Shown in pieces: positions 1 to 11,543 of a stretch of DNA of 64,000 bases. A program made the translations under genes and the position numbers. How positions within the stretch are numbered: the stretch's first letter is position 1; each line of letters starts with the position of its first letter. Origin of the DNA: Axinella damicornis (taxonomy: Eukaryota; Porifera; Demospongiae; Axinellida; Axinellidae); the NCBI GenBank assembly GCA_963931865.1, contig OZ007514.1, positions 6,240,646 to 6,304,645 on the forward strand. Direction: 5' to 3'. The notes beneath the pieces were generated by a model, which made no database searches, was not told the DNA's origin, and saw only the letters and a program-made list of their open reading frames with translations.

Positions 1-442
1 AGGAGCTGAGCCCATTCAAGCAAGCGTGCCTGCTAATATGCCACATGCAGTTTCTGTTCAGGTGGACACTGATCTTGTAAGGTTCAGCAAAGTGATATTT
101 AGTTTCATGTATGCCCTGAGTCACAGCACTACCTCACTGTAAACTTGATCGTCCGATAGTGTACAGTCAATCTACCCTGGCCAGCAATCCCATCTTTAGG
201 GAATTCGTAACCAGTGTAACAAGCTAGTCTGTGCTGCTATATGCAGACTTGCTTTCCTCTCCTCTGCCGTGGGCCCAGTGGCTTTGTGCTAAGAGCATCC
301 GACTGGTATTCATATGGTCTTCCCAGCTGGTCCCAGAAGTTTTCAGAGTGAGCCATCCCAGAAAAGCTTACACCACCAATCTGTCAGAGTGAGCCAGCCT
401 GTGACCTGCAGTAAACCCTGGCCTCATGTCCCCTGAGGTCCC

Positions 443-490
443 TAGCCTCATTCCCAGGCTCTCGTTCTTGAGAGTCTGGGAACGAGGCTA
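443..490. mobile_element. 48-bp TAGCCTC element with exact 9-bp TSD
   Basis: This near-palindrome starts TAGCCTCATTCCCAGGC and ends with its complement GAACGAGGCTA. It is flanked by exact copies of TGAGGTCCC at 434-442 and 491-499. It is the shortest clear member of the TAGCCTC family seen across the window. Confidence 0.75.
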
Positions 491-849
491 TGAGGTCCCA
501 AGGTTATATGGATGAATGTGTGTCTTCACTTAGGAAGAAAGAGAGTTGTAGCTAGCTAGGACACATGTGGGACCATAACAATTCACATTTTGTGCCACCG
601 ACATCCTGAACAACAAGGCTGCCTTTGCAAACACTTTGTCCTCCAGTACTTGGGATGGGCATTACAAAAACAGTGCTTCGAGGTCTGTTTTTGCATACTA
701 CAAGTGAGGCTACTGATTGGTATGTGCTAATTGAAGTAGGAAAATCACCTGCTAGCATTAGTTCCTGGTACAAAACTTGGGGCAATTAATTGTGTGGTGG
801 GAGAGAGGTCATGTACATAAATTTGGAGCTCTGAGTAGACTGTAACGTT

Positions 850-1100
850 GTTTACAAATAGCTAATGACAAGATTATATTCCATATAGTGTAATTATTTA
901 GTTTGTACGTACCAGGTAAAAATCTGAAGGCTCTTGGCAGAGTTAGTGAGTGATAAAAATTGCCAAGAATGTAATCTTCTTTACAAATTACAATTAGCAT
1001 CAGTGCTGATGACAAGATTATGTTATGCGTTAGTGACATTGTTTAGTTAGTAGTACCATGCAGGTATAAAAATCTGAAGGCTCTTGGCACTGAGTTAGTG
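850..1100. repeat. Dispersed repeat, copy 1
   Basis: A/T-rich sequence with motifs GCTAATGACAAGATTATATT, AAATCTGAAGGCTCTTGGCA and TTACAATTAGCATCAGTGCT. It recurs in the same orientation at 6345-6540. Sub-blocks also repeat within this copy. No coding potential is seen. Confidence 0.6.
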
Positions 1101-1171
1101 AGTGTCATAGCCTCTCATGTGTTTGAGCTGGTGACTGGCAGTGAATTGGTGGATGAAATGTACTAGATCGG

Positions 1172-1979
1172 TAGCCTCGTTCCCAGGCCGTTCCCACCTC
1201 CAGCATTGATTGATTTGCAGTATGCAAGTGCAGAGGGGGAAGGCCTGGGAGATCTGGTTACATGTCGTGATGTCAGGTAGACAGATGGTAGACACACGAA
1301 GGGTGGTGCCCGATGAAGGATCCCAGGCCGTTCCCACCTCCAGCATTGATTGCTTTGCAGTATGCAAATGCAGAGGGGGAAGGCTGAGATCTGGTTACAC
1401 GTCATGATGTCAGGTAGGCAGATGGTAGACACGCGAAGGGTGGTGCCCAATGAAGGATCCCAGGCCATTCCCACCTCCAGCATTGATTGCTTTGCAGTAT
1501 GCAAATGCAGAGGGGGAAGGCTGAGATCTGGTTACATGTCGTGATGTCAGGTAGACAGATGGTAGACACGCGAAGGGTGGTGCCCGATGAAGGATCCCAG
1601 GCCATTCCCACCTCCAGCATTGATTGCTTTGCAGTATGCAAGTGCAGAGGGGGAAGGCCTGGGAGATCTGGTTACACGTCGTGATGTCAGGTAGACAGAT
1701 GGTAGACACACGAAGGGTGGTGCCCAACATATATGATCTCGAAGACCTTTCTTGTAATGTCTGTCCAAGGGCTTGAAGCCAGAGCTTTCACAAAGCGGGA
1801 TCAAAACTGTTCGTCGTTCATTACGCCTGGAATGGGTCATCACAAACGGACAATCTGGCACTACCTACCCTTTGTCTACCTGAGGTCACTGCACACGACC
1901 GGATCTGCCGGGCTTCCCCTTCCGTATTTGCATGCTGCAAGTGATCAAAGACAGAGGTGGGAACACCGGAATGAGGGTA
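1172..1979. mobile_element. TAGCCTC-family element with tandemly amplified left terminus
   Basis: The left end TAGCCTCGTTCCCAGGCC begins a terminal repeat that includes GCAGTATGCAAATGCAGAGG. The unit is repeated four times at about 137-140 bp (1181, 1321, 1458 and 1595). The reverse complement of the same terminal sequence lies at about 1865-1979. Flanks CTAGATCGG and CTAAATTGG agree at 7 of 9 positions, consistent with an old 9-bp duplication. Open frames here read through the tandem units on both strands and are not genes. Confidence 0.65.
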
Positions 1980-2057
1980 CTAAATTGGTACCCCATGTGA
2001 GAACAATTTAGTGCAACTGAGATGTGATTGTTGATTCTCTGAATCTCTGTCACTCAG

Positions 2058-2224
2058 TTGCTGGCAACCGTGCTGTATTGAGGGGGAGCGTACAGACGTC
2101 CAGGACCCTGCCCCTCCCTGAATTCCTGGGCCTACTGCAGCAGCAGGGCATTGCCATTGGCAACCAACAAGCTCTGGTGGAGCGGTGCATCAAACTCTAC
2201 TCCCTCGCCAGATACGAGGATGGA
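2058..2224 (+). CDS. Internal exon of a plus-strand gene, weakly C1orf43/NICE-3-like
   Basis: The exon follows a good acceptor (pyrimidine-rich stretch ending CACTCAG) and ends at a GTAAGT donor. It starts with two bases of a split codon and then reads 55 codons without a stop. The C-terminal end reads IKLYSLARYEDG. The vertebrate C1orf43 (NICE-3) family has a similar stretch ending YETARYGTG, and the alignment continues without a gap into the exon at 11485. C1orf43 is a small single-pass membrane protein of poorly defined function. The upstream exons, including any membrane segment, were not found and probably lie left of the window. The identity is my recollection of the family and remains tentative; coding status is better supported by the matching phases of four successive exons. 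Confidence 0.55.
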
Positions 2225-2283
2225 GTAAGTCACCTCTAAATGCAGTGTATACACGTGTGTGTTCCTGAGATAAACATTGCACT

Positions 2284-2400
2284 ATAGTCTCGGTCCCAGA
2301 CGCAACCGACCCCAGTGCGGATCGCTTTTAATATCGCTTTTCCCTGGAAGTGATATACGTTCTCGCTGGATGAAAGGTCCGGGAAGGAGACTGACATTGC
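2284..2400. repeat. Partial copy of the AGTCTCGG palindromic element
   Basis: AGTCTCGGTCCCAGACGCAA and CCGACCCCAGTGCGGATCGC match the left half of the palindromic element at 40464-40576. The right half is diverged. Confidence 0.4.
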
Positions 2401-3104
2401 ACTTAACATTTAGGAGTTTCACTGTTTTGGCTACCAGTGGAGACTCAAATGTCAAGGCTTACTTCATGTGGGTATGCTTCCTTTCCTCTGGAACATTTTT
2501 GCGGTCACACAAGGTAACTATAGAAACTGAACAATTTCACACAATGGACTAGCCAGCAACCTGCCAGGTGTATGGTCGGGACTAAGCACGTACAGTTGCA
2601 TGGATACTTGGATTGGCTATCGGATATCGACTGTATTGGCAATTCAACCACGTATTAGAGCCACTCTCTATGTGACTGTGTATATTGCAAAAGAGCAAAA
2701 GAGCCTTCACAGACAGCTCTTTCACCACTCAAATTTGAATCTAGCTGAAAATGGACTTCGAACGATTAGAACCAGCACTTAAAATTACGTACTCATGTAC
2801 ACATAATATATTTAGCAGTCCTTTCACTGACTTTCAGTGAGTTGGGACGAATCATTGTATAGACATCCTTCCAGTAACCACGTGGAGTTCTACCAGGAAA
2901 TGAACCCTACTTAGTACTGAATCGTATCCAGGAAGGGGTTGATAAAGTACGTCCTGAAAGTCCTTGACATGTGTTTGAGGTGCTCTCACCAGTACTCGCA
3001 AAATCAAATATACTTTTGTTGCATGATACCCTACAAGTTCAAAGGTACCGCTATGCCAATATATAATATATGGCACTGACCACAATGCCAGTATCATGCA
3101 ACAA

Positions 3105-3227
3105 ACTAGTTATTGCATGAGTGCGCGGGCTATACGTCATAATATTGGCACTCGCCCTCGGGCCTGCGGCCCTCAGGCTCGATGCCAATATTCGACGTAT
3201 AGCCCTTGCACTCATGCAATAACTAGT
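3105..3227. repeat. 123-bp foldback hairpin
   Basis: The ends ACTAGTTATTGCATGAGTGC and its exact complement enclose further complementary blocks (GGCTATACGTC and GACGTATAGCC). The loop is GC-rich: CCCTCGGGCCTGCGGCCC. It resembles a non-autonomous foldback element. No gene is seen in it. Confidence 0.7.
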
Positions 3228-4015
3228 ACTTACGCAATTGCGTATTAAGAGTGCGTTGTGCGAACTATGTAAAGAGTGCGAGCGTGTGTGCAGGAGCATG
3301 TGTGTACGTGTGTTAGTGTTCCCCAATGCGCTATCTGCATTAGGGTGTGCGTGTGTGTGCAAATATCTAAATAAAAAATGGTAAGTAGTTTGTGTGCAGT
3401 GTTAATGAAACGAGGACTCTTGAGTGAAGGATCGATGACTCGTGAGTTTCATTCAAGGACTTTCAGGACGTCATGAACTCCACCTGCATGAGTGAATGTG
3501 GCATAGCATACATACCCTAGCACCCGACACAAGTCCCTCGTGTATCTGATTGGACCATAATTTCATGACAATACAATCCACCTCCTCTTGGTGACCCACA
3601 TCACAGACGTTCTGGTCAAGTGTCCCTGTGCTTGTCCCACCACTGGACAGGAAGTGGCATACCATTGTAGCCACATGAACAGAACAGCTGTCATGCTCGA
3701 ACTTGGTTTTCACTTCTTGGAAGTGTCATGAGGCACTGAAACCACTCCCTCAAGAATGTTCACTATGACTAGTTCATTTGTGACGCCATTTTGAATGACT
3801 ATTACATGTGTATATATACATACATGTATCCCCCAGGTGGGCAATATGGCGACGTATAGTACGAGTGTGTAGGTAGACTATTTTGCTGAGCCGAAGGCTA
3901 GGGAAAATGCTGCACATTAGTGCAATGCCTTCCCTCCCACGTAGCAGCTGGCCTTGCAATTGACAGCAAAGCACACTATCATGTATCTAACCATGTTTGC
4001 ACACAAGAACTATCA

Positions 4016-4455
4016 CAGGGACAAGGTCCATGTGCATGTGGCATGGTTAACATTCCATACCTAGGTGTAGTGCACAGTGATATACAGAAGTATACGGAAA
4101 TGGCAGGGACAAGGTCCGTGTGCATGTGGCATGGTTAACATTCCATACCTAGGTGTAGTGCACAATGATATACAAGAAGTATATGGAAATAGCAGGGACA
4201 AGGTCCGTGTGCATGTGGCATGGTTAACATTCCATACCTAGGTGTAGTGCACAGTGATATACAAGAAGTATACGGAAATAGCAGGGACAAGGTCCGTGTG
4301 CATGTGGCATGGTTAACGTTCCATACATAGGTGTAGTGCACAATGATATACAAGAAGTATACGGAAATAGCAGGGACAAGGTCCGTGTGCATGTAACATT
4401 CCATACCTAGGTGTAGTGCACAGTGATATGCAAGAAGTATACGGAAATACCAGGT
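4016..4455. repeat. Tandem repeat, about 88-90 bp by 5
   Basis: Units start at about 4016, 4103, 4193, 4282 and 4371 with CAGGGACAAGGTCCGTGTGC. Later unit positions vary by a few bases. Open frames across it, on both strands, repeat peptides and are not genes. Confidence 0.85.
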
Positions 4456-4489
4456 AGACCAGTAACTGCTCTATTTTCTGGGTTTTAGT

Positions 4490-6020
4490 TATTGACTTAA
4501 TTCTTCCCTGATGCTAAACACTTGAGTGCAATAGACAAGACTGCATTCGCTGGTTTTCTCAGTGGGTCTGCATGGTCACATACGTAACCGCTCAGTACAG
4601 GCACGTAGTAGTGTATAGTGGCCTATATGTAATTCTCTTGCGGTCGTTACATGGAGGATACCCTTCAGGATGCATTGAAAGCACAAAGCAGCCTTCTCCC
4701 AGTTGAACAATTTTGCATTACATCATACAAAATGATAGTGTCCCTATGTACATTGTACTCCCCCAGATTCTCCACAGTATTATGTGCTATCAAAAGAACA
4801 GCTGACTTCCTGATTACATTTCACTGACTTACTACTGAATGGTGATCATGCCACATTGCAGTTGCAATCACCTGTACCGACATAAACAAACTAGCTGGTT
4901 ATGGCAATCGGTTTATTGACTTCTAAGCTGATGCTAAACACTTCAGTAGCCTCGTCCCCCTGGCCCTTCCCAGCTTTTGGTCACATACGTACTTTGCAGT
5001 ACAGCTTTTTGTCGCATACTGTACCATACAAAAAGCTGTACTGTACAGTTGTGCAACAAAAAGCTCGGGAGTGGCCTAGGAACGACGCTAGACTTGAATG
5101 CCATAGACAAGTCTGCATTCGCTGATATTCTTAGTGAGGTCACATATATACATAACTGCTCAGTGCAGGTGCATATACGTATAGTAGTGTGTGGTGGCGT
5201 ATGTGGCGTATGTACAGTTCATTTGTAGTTTTACGATGAAAACACATACGTAGCAGCATTCTCCCACGGAGAAAAAACAGTAGAACGACTTGCATTACAA
5301 CATACAAAATGATAGCTCACATGATCTTGTCCTACCAGCCTGATTGTCCGGGCCACAGTATTAGATTTCAATGCCTTACAACTGAGTGGTATCAGGCCAC
5401 ATTCCAGTTGCAATCACCCGTACCTCATAAACAAGCACTCATCCAGTGATCAGTTGGTTTATTGCATCTCTTCTTAGCTGATGCTAAACACTTCAGTAGC
5501 CTCGGTCTCAGGCCCCTCCCCTTTTGTTGCATATGGTGTCTCGTTCCCGGGCCGCTACCCAGCTTTTTGTCGCATACTGTACAGTATGTGACTAAAGCTG
5601 TGGAGGGGCCTGGGAACGAGGCTACACTTGAGTGCGATATACAAGTCTACATTTGCTTATATTCTCTGTGAGGTTACAATCATAACTGCTCAGTACAGGC
5701 ACATAGTAGTGTATGGTGGCCTATGCGTAATTTGCTCGCAGTCTTTTCATGGAGGAGACTCTTCAGGACGCACAAAGCAGCCTTCTCCCTTGGAGACTCT
5801 TCAGGACGCACAAAGCAGCCTTCTCCCTCAGAGTAAAGCAGTAGAATGACTTTGCATTACGTCATAAAAAATGATTTTTCGCATGATCTTGTCCTACTCC
5901 CCCTGATTGCATGTCCATGCTCTACCAAAGAACAGCCGATTTCCTGATTACTAATAGGAGTGGTGATCAGGCCACATTCCAGTTGCAATCACCCATACCT
6001 GCCTACATAAACAAGCTATC
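4490..6020. repeat. Triplicated block of about 400-560 bp
   Basis: Three successive direct copies share CTGATGCTAAACACTT, a TCTGCATTCGCTG-like block, GCTCAGTACAGGCAC and the GCACAAAGCAGCCTTCTCCC block. Copies 2 and 3 each contain a TAGCCTC element at the same point (4947-5090 and 5497-5624). Copy 1 has an uninterrupted site there. Confidence 0.65.
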
Positions 6021-6563
6021 CGGTTACAGCATACAGCAGCCATGCCATAAACGGTGTACCTGATACTGTCAGCATGCTATGCCTTTAGGGCACTTGGATA
6101 TCAACACTTGCCTCCCACCCTGGATGGCCGGATGTAAACAGCATAGTAGTGAAATATGATAACAGCCTCACATCACCACCTTTTTCTGTGATGTCATGTA
6201 CAATGTATAGATTACACTCCTGGTAGGGTAAAAGTAGCTGTTGTTCTTAATTCCTGGGCTGATGTGGAGAGTATACCAGCAGTGGGTTGCTTGAAGACAC
6301 TACTTGTATTACTAGAGGCAAGAGCACATAAGTAGATCAGGCACTTCTTACAAATTGCTAATGACAAGATTATATTCCCTATAGATTAATTATGACATCA
6401 TTTAGTTAGTATGTACCAGGTAAAAAATCTGAAGGCTCTTGGCAGAGTTAGTGAGTAGTAATCTTCTTTACAAATTACAATTAGCATCAGTGCTAACGAC
6501 AAGATTATATGCGTGATCTACTTAATTGCGCTCTTGCTAAAGATGTTCAAAGAACACATACCC

Positions 6564-6618
6564 TAGCCTCGTTCCAAGCGACAAATGCCGGGGGTGAGAA
6601 GGCTTGGGTATGAGGCTA
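6564..6618. mobile_element. 55-bp TAGCCTC element
   Basis: It begins TAGCCTCGTTCC and ends ATGAGGCTA. The flanks CACATACCC (6555-6563) and CACGTACCC (6619-6627) match at 8 of 9 bases. Confidence 0.65.
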
Positions 6619-6804
6619 CACGTACCCCACGCAGAATGTCAGTGTGATAGTGCTGTGGCCGTAACCCTTCGTCTTCTGTAGACCCGGCCAGATTGCACGC
6701 AGCTAGGTGAGGTAAGGCGTTTAATTTTTACCTCCTGGCCCTTTCAGCCAATGGCTGGTCTCCCAGGGGGTGGAGGGGTAAAGAAAGCACTTCACCAGTG
6801 AAGC

Positions 6805-6880
6805 AGCAGGTGGGATTTGAACCAGGGACTTTTTTGTCCACAGTCAAACACTTTAATCACTTGGCCACAAGTCACTCAGC
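6805..6880 (-). repeat. tRNA-derived SINE-like head
   Basis: On the minus strand TGGCCAAGTGA resembles a pol III A box. About 35 bp later GGTTCAAATCC matches the B-box consensus. The spacing fits a tRNA-like promoter, but the sequence does not close into a clean cloverleaf. It is more likely a tRNA-derived retroelement head than a functional tRNA. Confidence 0.4.
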
Positions 6881-7587
6881 TGACGTCATCGACTTTGTGA
6901 TCGTAATAGGTGAAGCCAATGTTATGAAAAGTTATGATATAGCCGAAAATAACAGTGAATGAACCACCCTGATTTTTGGCATGTATGCAAACAGCTGTTC
7001 TTTGCTATTGTTTGTTTGTTATGCCCCTTGTGAAGGTCTGTATCACCCGATAGAAGGAGATCTCATTTCATATGACGAATCTTTATTAAGAGATTTTATT
7101 ATTTTGATGTTTTACAAAGTGTTCACGTCCGACACAGAAGAACTTGAACTCTTGGACTTTCATTTTATAACTTAAACCCTACCTCCAATAAACCAACCAG
7201 TCCGGTTAACCAGTTAACTTTAAGTTATTGGTAGGCAGTTTACGTTATTGGAATGCAGTTATTGCCACTTTAGCAGTTCCATTTTACAACCAGGTTCACT
7301 GCCCAGCTCTACTCTACTTCCATTAACCAGCCACATTTTCTCCCTATATTGACCATTATTGGCCATATGTGGCATCACGCAACAGCTAGCTGCCTACAAT
7401 CAGCCTGGAAATGAGTCGAACTATAAGTATGAGCTGGTAGATGCGATTACAGCCTGCTGAACTATGTATCCACGAGGTAAGAGCTAGACCTGAGGCATCA
7501 TTCAGAAAGGTGAGTTTGCCCTACCAGTGTTGATACACTGCCCGAAGTGTGGTTTCCACTTGACAGAGCTAGAGCTATACACACAAA

Positions 7588-7672
7588 TGGTTGCTATGGT
7601 GCATGGTTGCTATGGTGCATGGTTGCTATGGTGCATGGTTGCTATGGTGCGTGGTTGCTATGGTAGGTGGTT
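7588..7672. repeat. 16-bp minisatellite
   Basis: About five copies of GGTTGCTATGGTGCAT, with variants in the last two. Confidence 0.8.
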
Positions 7673-8629
7673 CCTTCATGGTTCTCTCTTACTATATATA
7701 TACACCATTTGAACCTGGAATTTAATTTGGAGACAATGTTCCAGTCAATCACCACACAGTACACATGGATGATAGAGAAGTGGGCGTGTCTAGCCTCATT
7801 CCCATCATCAGTTTTTGTTCGCTTGAATTATTCAAAATATGGTGGGAGAAGGCCTGGGAGAGCTGGTCGTGTGTTATGATGTCAGGTAGACAAGAGGGTA
7901 GACACACGGGGATGATGCCCAACCGTTATGATACCTGTTTCACGTCGATCCATCCCCAGCATTGTGAACGACAAACGGTATTGATCGTCTGCCTTGCAAA
8001 CGTTCTGACATCCAGGCTTTGGAAGAAAGGGCATTGAGATTGTTCATTGAGCGTGTGTCTACCATCTGTCTATCTGATGGCACCGATCTTCCAGGCCTTC
8101 CCCCTCCATATTTTGCATACTGCAAGCGTTCAATGATTAGAGGTAGGAACGGTCTGTGTGGTATGGTATGCAAGGTTTACTGCCGGATGACTGTGGGTGT
8201 CATCATATTACCTGTCTTAGAGATCAGATTACAGGTCATTGTATTACTTCTCTGAAGTGGTATAACGATGAGTGCTTCTGGTAAACTGATCATATAACGC
8301 ATGGTTTGTTTCCTGTGCATACATAGATCAATGTGGTAGCGCTATAGCACATTGATGGAATAACAGGATGTTATAATATATACACTGCACCCCAAAATAG
8401 CACCTGCCCAAATAAAGTAGAAGTTATTAATGGCGTTGTGTTTACTATCAGTTAACGATGCTCCCAAGTGAGATGTTACTACCCATTGTCTGTGAGGAAG
8501 TGAAATTTCAATGTCCGTGAGGAATGAAAATTTCGAACGTCCCCAATATGTAATTTTTGTAACTGTGTTAACTAACTACTGCTCTGTATACACAACAGAC
8601 AGAAATGCCCAGCATTGCTCTTGTAGCCA

Positions 8630-9393
8630 TATAGCGTACAGTCCCCAATTATGGCCAGTCCCCTATTATGGCCACTTATGTGTATTCGCGATTCCTGACT
8701 ACTGGTAGATTCCCGTATTCTTGCACATGCGCAGTATAACTAAGGTAACCTAGGGCACAAAAAAAGTTGGCGTCAGCAATATTGCTCTCGGAGAAATATC
8801 GCCCTGAATCGGTAGTTGAATTTTCTCACCTCGCAATGTTCGGGCGACGGGCTCTTACTGAGTTGAGACAGGTGGTGTTGCTCCATTTAGTATTTCTAGG
8901 TATCCATGACTGTTTGTAGAGTATTTTTGTAAGTTCTGTAGTTGCCAATAGAAACCGGAGAAAAAACTGGAAGTTTAATTGTCAACACGTTTGTTTATTT
9001 TACTATACTTGCTGTATTGAGTATGATAATGCAGTACAACAATATAATAAGCTCCTGTGGTGGCTCAGCATGTCCTAGGACCGTGAAATCTTCACCGTCT
9101 GTCAAGTAGGGGTGGGGGTCAATGCAGGGTTAAAGCTTTAAAGAATTAACCCAGGTTAGCATGGGGTGGCCATAATAGGGGACAGTCCCCTATTATGGCC
9201 ACCGTGAACGTCGAGTACTAGACCCCTCAGCTTCGTTCGCTCAGACCTAGATACGGAACGATGTTGTTACCTGTAGAAGGACAAAGGTTGGTTGCAAGTA
9301 TATGTATGCAGACCTGTGTGTATAGTGAACGCATGCGTACATAATAGAAGAAACTAGTGAAAACGTGGCCGTAATTGGGGACTGTACGCTATA
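8630..9393. mobile_element. 764-bp TIR element, Tc/pogo-like ends
   Basis: The ends read TATAGCGTACAGTCCCCAAT and, inverted, ATTGGGGACTGTACGCTATA. The repeat continues with TAYGGCCA. TA-CAGTCCCC at each end resembles pogo/Tc elements that duplicate TA. A second internal palindrome (GGTGGCCATAATAGGGGACA and its complement) lies near 9167-9211. No transposase is encoded. Confidence 0.7.
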
Positions 9394-9540
9394 GTAATGC
9401 AAATCTGTTGTTGCTGGGTGACTCGGTGGTTACCCTGTGTGTGCATGTGCAGCAAGGGGTAGAGTGATTGCTGTATCTGTCAGTAGTCATTGGATGCAAA
9501 AATGAGAGAAATAGGAACACTTTCAGCCTCATATTGTGAT

Positions 9541-10150
9541 GTACAAATGCAAAAAAAAATGACTTGTTTGTACCTCAGACTCATCGGCAGATAATAATTG
9601 CTCAAAACCAACTTGCAATTCGAATTCCGAGATCAGTCCTGTGGTACATCAGAAGAACAAGATGAAATTTTACTGTCTTTTACACACTCACAAGTTGTTG
9701 GAATCTTGCAACTTCACCCAAAGATTGCACTAGAAACAATCTCAGAAGGTGTAATATTAAAAAAAATTCCGGGATGCCCCCAGACCACGTACCTAGCTTC
9801 AACCTCATGTACAATATTTTTCAACAGCACCTACATTGTCGCCACTGGACCAACCGAATACTGGCCTGCATGTGCAGACATTGTTTCCCTACCAAGAGTG
9901 CAACAATGGAAGTGCAATATGACAGAAAGCCCTCCAAACAAGTAGAGCACTTACCCCGTGCGCTGTTTGCATGCAGCAACGCTCGATGAGTCATACCGTC
10001 TGTGCTGTCATCATTAAATTTCGGCCTACAGTAAACCATATTGAAATTGAGGAGTGGTTGTACCTAAAAGCAAAAACCGCGCATTTCACATCTCTTCGTA
10101 CAACCACTGTTTCTGAGGTACAAACAAGTCATTTTTTTTTGCATTTGTAC
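9541..10150. mobile_element. 610-bp element with 39-bp perfect inverted termini
   Basis: The left terminus starts GTACAAATGCAAAAAAAAAT and the right terminus is its exact complement over 39 bp, including the nine-A run. The TA inside each GTAC end could be a TA target duplication. A 115-codon open frame (9598-9945, no ATG start) fills the interior but matches no family I know. Confidence 0.8.
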
Positions 10151-10151
10151 A

Positions 10152-10385
10152 ATCGGAAGGCCTCCTACGAAGCGGAAGGCTTCTTCTGAAGAGCATGCTA
10201 TAATTAGAACACAATACATGTGTTGAACATGATGTTATAGCACTTCAAACCAGCTCAACCGCAAATCGGAAGGCCTCCTACGAAGGTTTTTCCCAAGATG
10301 CGGAAGGCTTCTTCTGAAGAGCATGCTATAATTAGAACACAATACATGTGTTGCACATGATGTTATAGCACTTCAAACCAGCAAA
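10152..10385. repeat. Direct repeat, two copies of about 100-118 bp
   Basis: AATCGGAAGGCCTCCTACGA and a GGAAGGCTTCTTCTGAAGAG block, followed by TGCTATAATTAGAACAC, occur twice in a row. Related fragments lie at 10604-10680 and 51003-51056, and inverted at 50170-50310. Confidence 0.7.
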
Positions 10386-11296
10386 CACAAACGCCAAAGT
10401 CAGTCCTACGGTGATTGGAGGTTACTACAAATAGAACATGACCCGAAATGTGCTTGATTGGAATTACATGTAAACACTGATGTGATTCCTGAGCTTCCTG
10501 TCTAGAGTTCCAGTACATACATGTCTACATACATATGGTGCGTATCTTTGAAATTGATGCCGAGAATCGGAACGCATGAGTTAAGGCACAGCTTCGCCAC
10601 AAATCGGAAGCCCACTTACAAAGGTTTTTCCCAAGATGCGGAAGGCTTCTTCGGAAGAGCACTGGCTTTGTACATACCTAAGACTTTGGAGCTTTGTTTT
10701 GGCCCTTTTGGAGCTGCGATGGTCGTGTAAATCTGGCCTGGGAATGAGGCTGCTGTGCAGAGGGAAAATTCAAATCCAAATGTATTCATGCCGCTGCACG
10801 TGTCCATGGAGTGCTATATGCATATTCATGCTTGACCATGCATGGGCCATGGGGTGGCCACTAAAGAAGGGGCGGGGTTCCGTGACTTTAGCGGACTTCC
10901 CAGAAGCTGTTTACTGAAAATCATAGATAATTCCTGGAAGTAACTAAATTCAATGTGAGTGGTGAATATTGTCAGCCTGGTTTTATAGCAATGTTTAATG
11001 GGTCAAGGTTGATCTTGGTATGTTAATTCTGATATGTGGGAATAAAGATTGGCATGAACGGCTGCTGACGTATTGTTACGAGGATGTCCTGAGATAAATG
11101 CCCGGTTGCGTATGTGTCCAGTATGTATTTATATAGGAGAGAGTTCTAGTGATCCTCGAGGTGACCTTACTTGGGTCTGGGGTGGAGCTGGGTCACGTTT
11201 GAATGCTTTGTGTTCTTAGATCTGCTGGGGATTCATACTCTCTTAATTGGATTCTTCATTAGCCTGTGCCCTTTGTCATAACACTGGTTTCTCTTC

Positions 11297-11328
11297 ACTC
11301 ACATACACACATGCACACACCCACACAC

Positions 11329-11381
<53 letters not shown>

Positions 11382-11484
11382 CAAATGCACACACATACAT
11401 GCATACGCACATGCGTGCGCGTGCACACACACACACACACACATGCACATGCACATACACACATGCACACGCACACACACACAG
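11297..11484. repeat. (CA)n microsatellite ending at a splice acceptor
   Basis: Interrupted (AC)n of about 190 bp whose last CAG is the acceptor of the 11485 exon. The long Thr/His and Cys/Val open frames here are artefacts of the repeat. Confidence 0.9.
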
Positions 11485-11543
11485 ACATTTGATAAGGCGC
11501 AGTTTGAGGAGTTCAACTTTCACATTCAACAAGTGCAGCAACT
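11485..11543 (+). CDS. Short internal exon of the C1orf43-like gene
   Basis: The acceptor is the last CAG of a nearly 190-bp (CA)n tract and the donor is GTAAGT. The exon enters in phase 0, as the 2058 exon requires, encodes 19 full codons ([19 protein letters not shown]) and leaves two bases of the next codon. The spacing of F and E residues after the upstream ARYEDG fits the C1orf43 segment VFGQNEYLRYQEAL. The preceding intron is about 9.3 kb and is full of mobile elements. There is no pyrimidine tract before the acceptor. Confidence 0.55.

Noticed and set aside
1..76. Possible exon at the left edge (reads GAEPIQASVPANMPHAVSVQ and ends at GTAAGG)
   Set aside because: It leaves phase 0, while the next supported exon at 2058 needs phase 1, and no linking exon was found. 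It may belong to the same gene but cannot be supported.
270..330. tRNA-like sequence (CCCAGTGGCTTTGTGCTAAG)
   Set aside because: It resembles a tRNA D-arm and anticodon stem, but no matching T-arm or B box is present downstream.
2405..2516. Alternative exon after 2058-2224 (starts GAGTTTCACTG and reads EFHCFGYQWRLKC)
   Set aside because: The acceptor ATTTAG is weak and the peptide does not continue the C1orf43-like alignment; the exon at 11485 does, with a better phase and donor.
11247..11541. His/Thr-rich and Cys/Val-rich frames on both strands
   Set aside because: They are translations of (CA)n. Only the 59 bp after the repeat (11485-11543) look coding.
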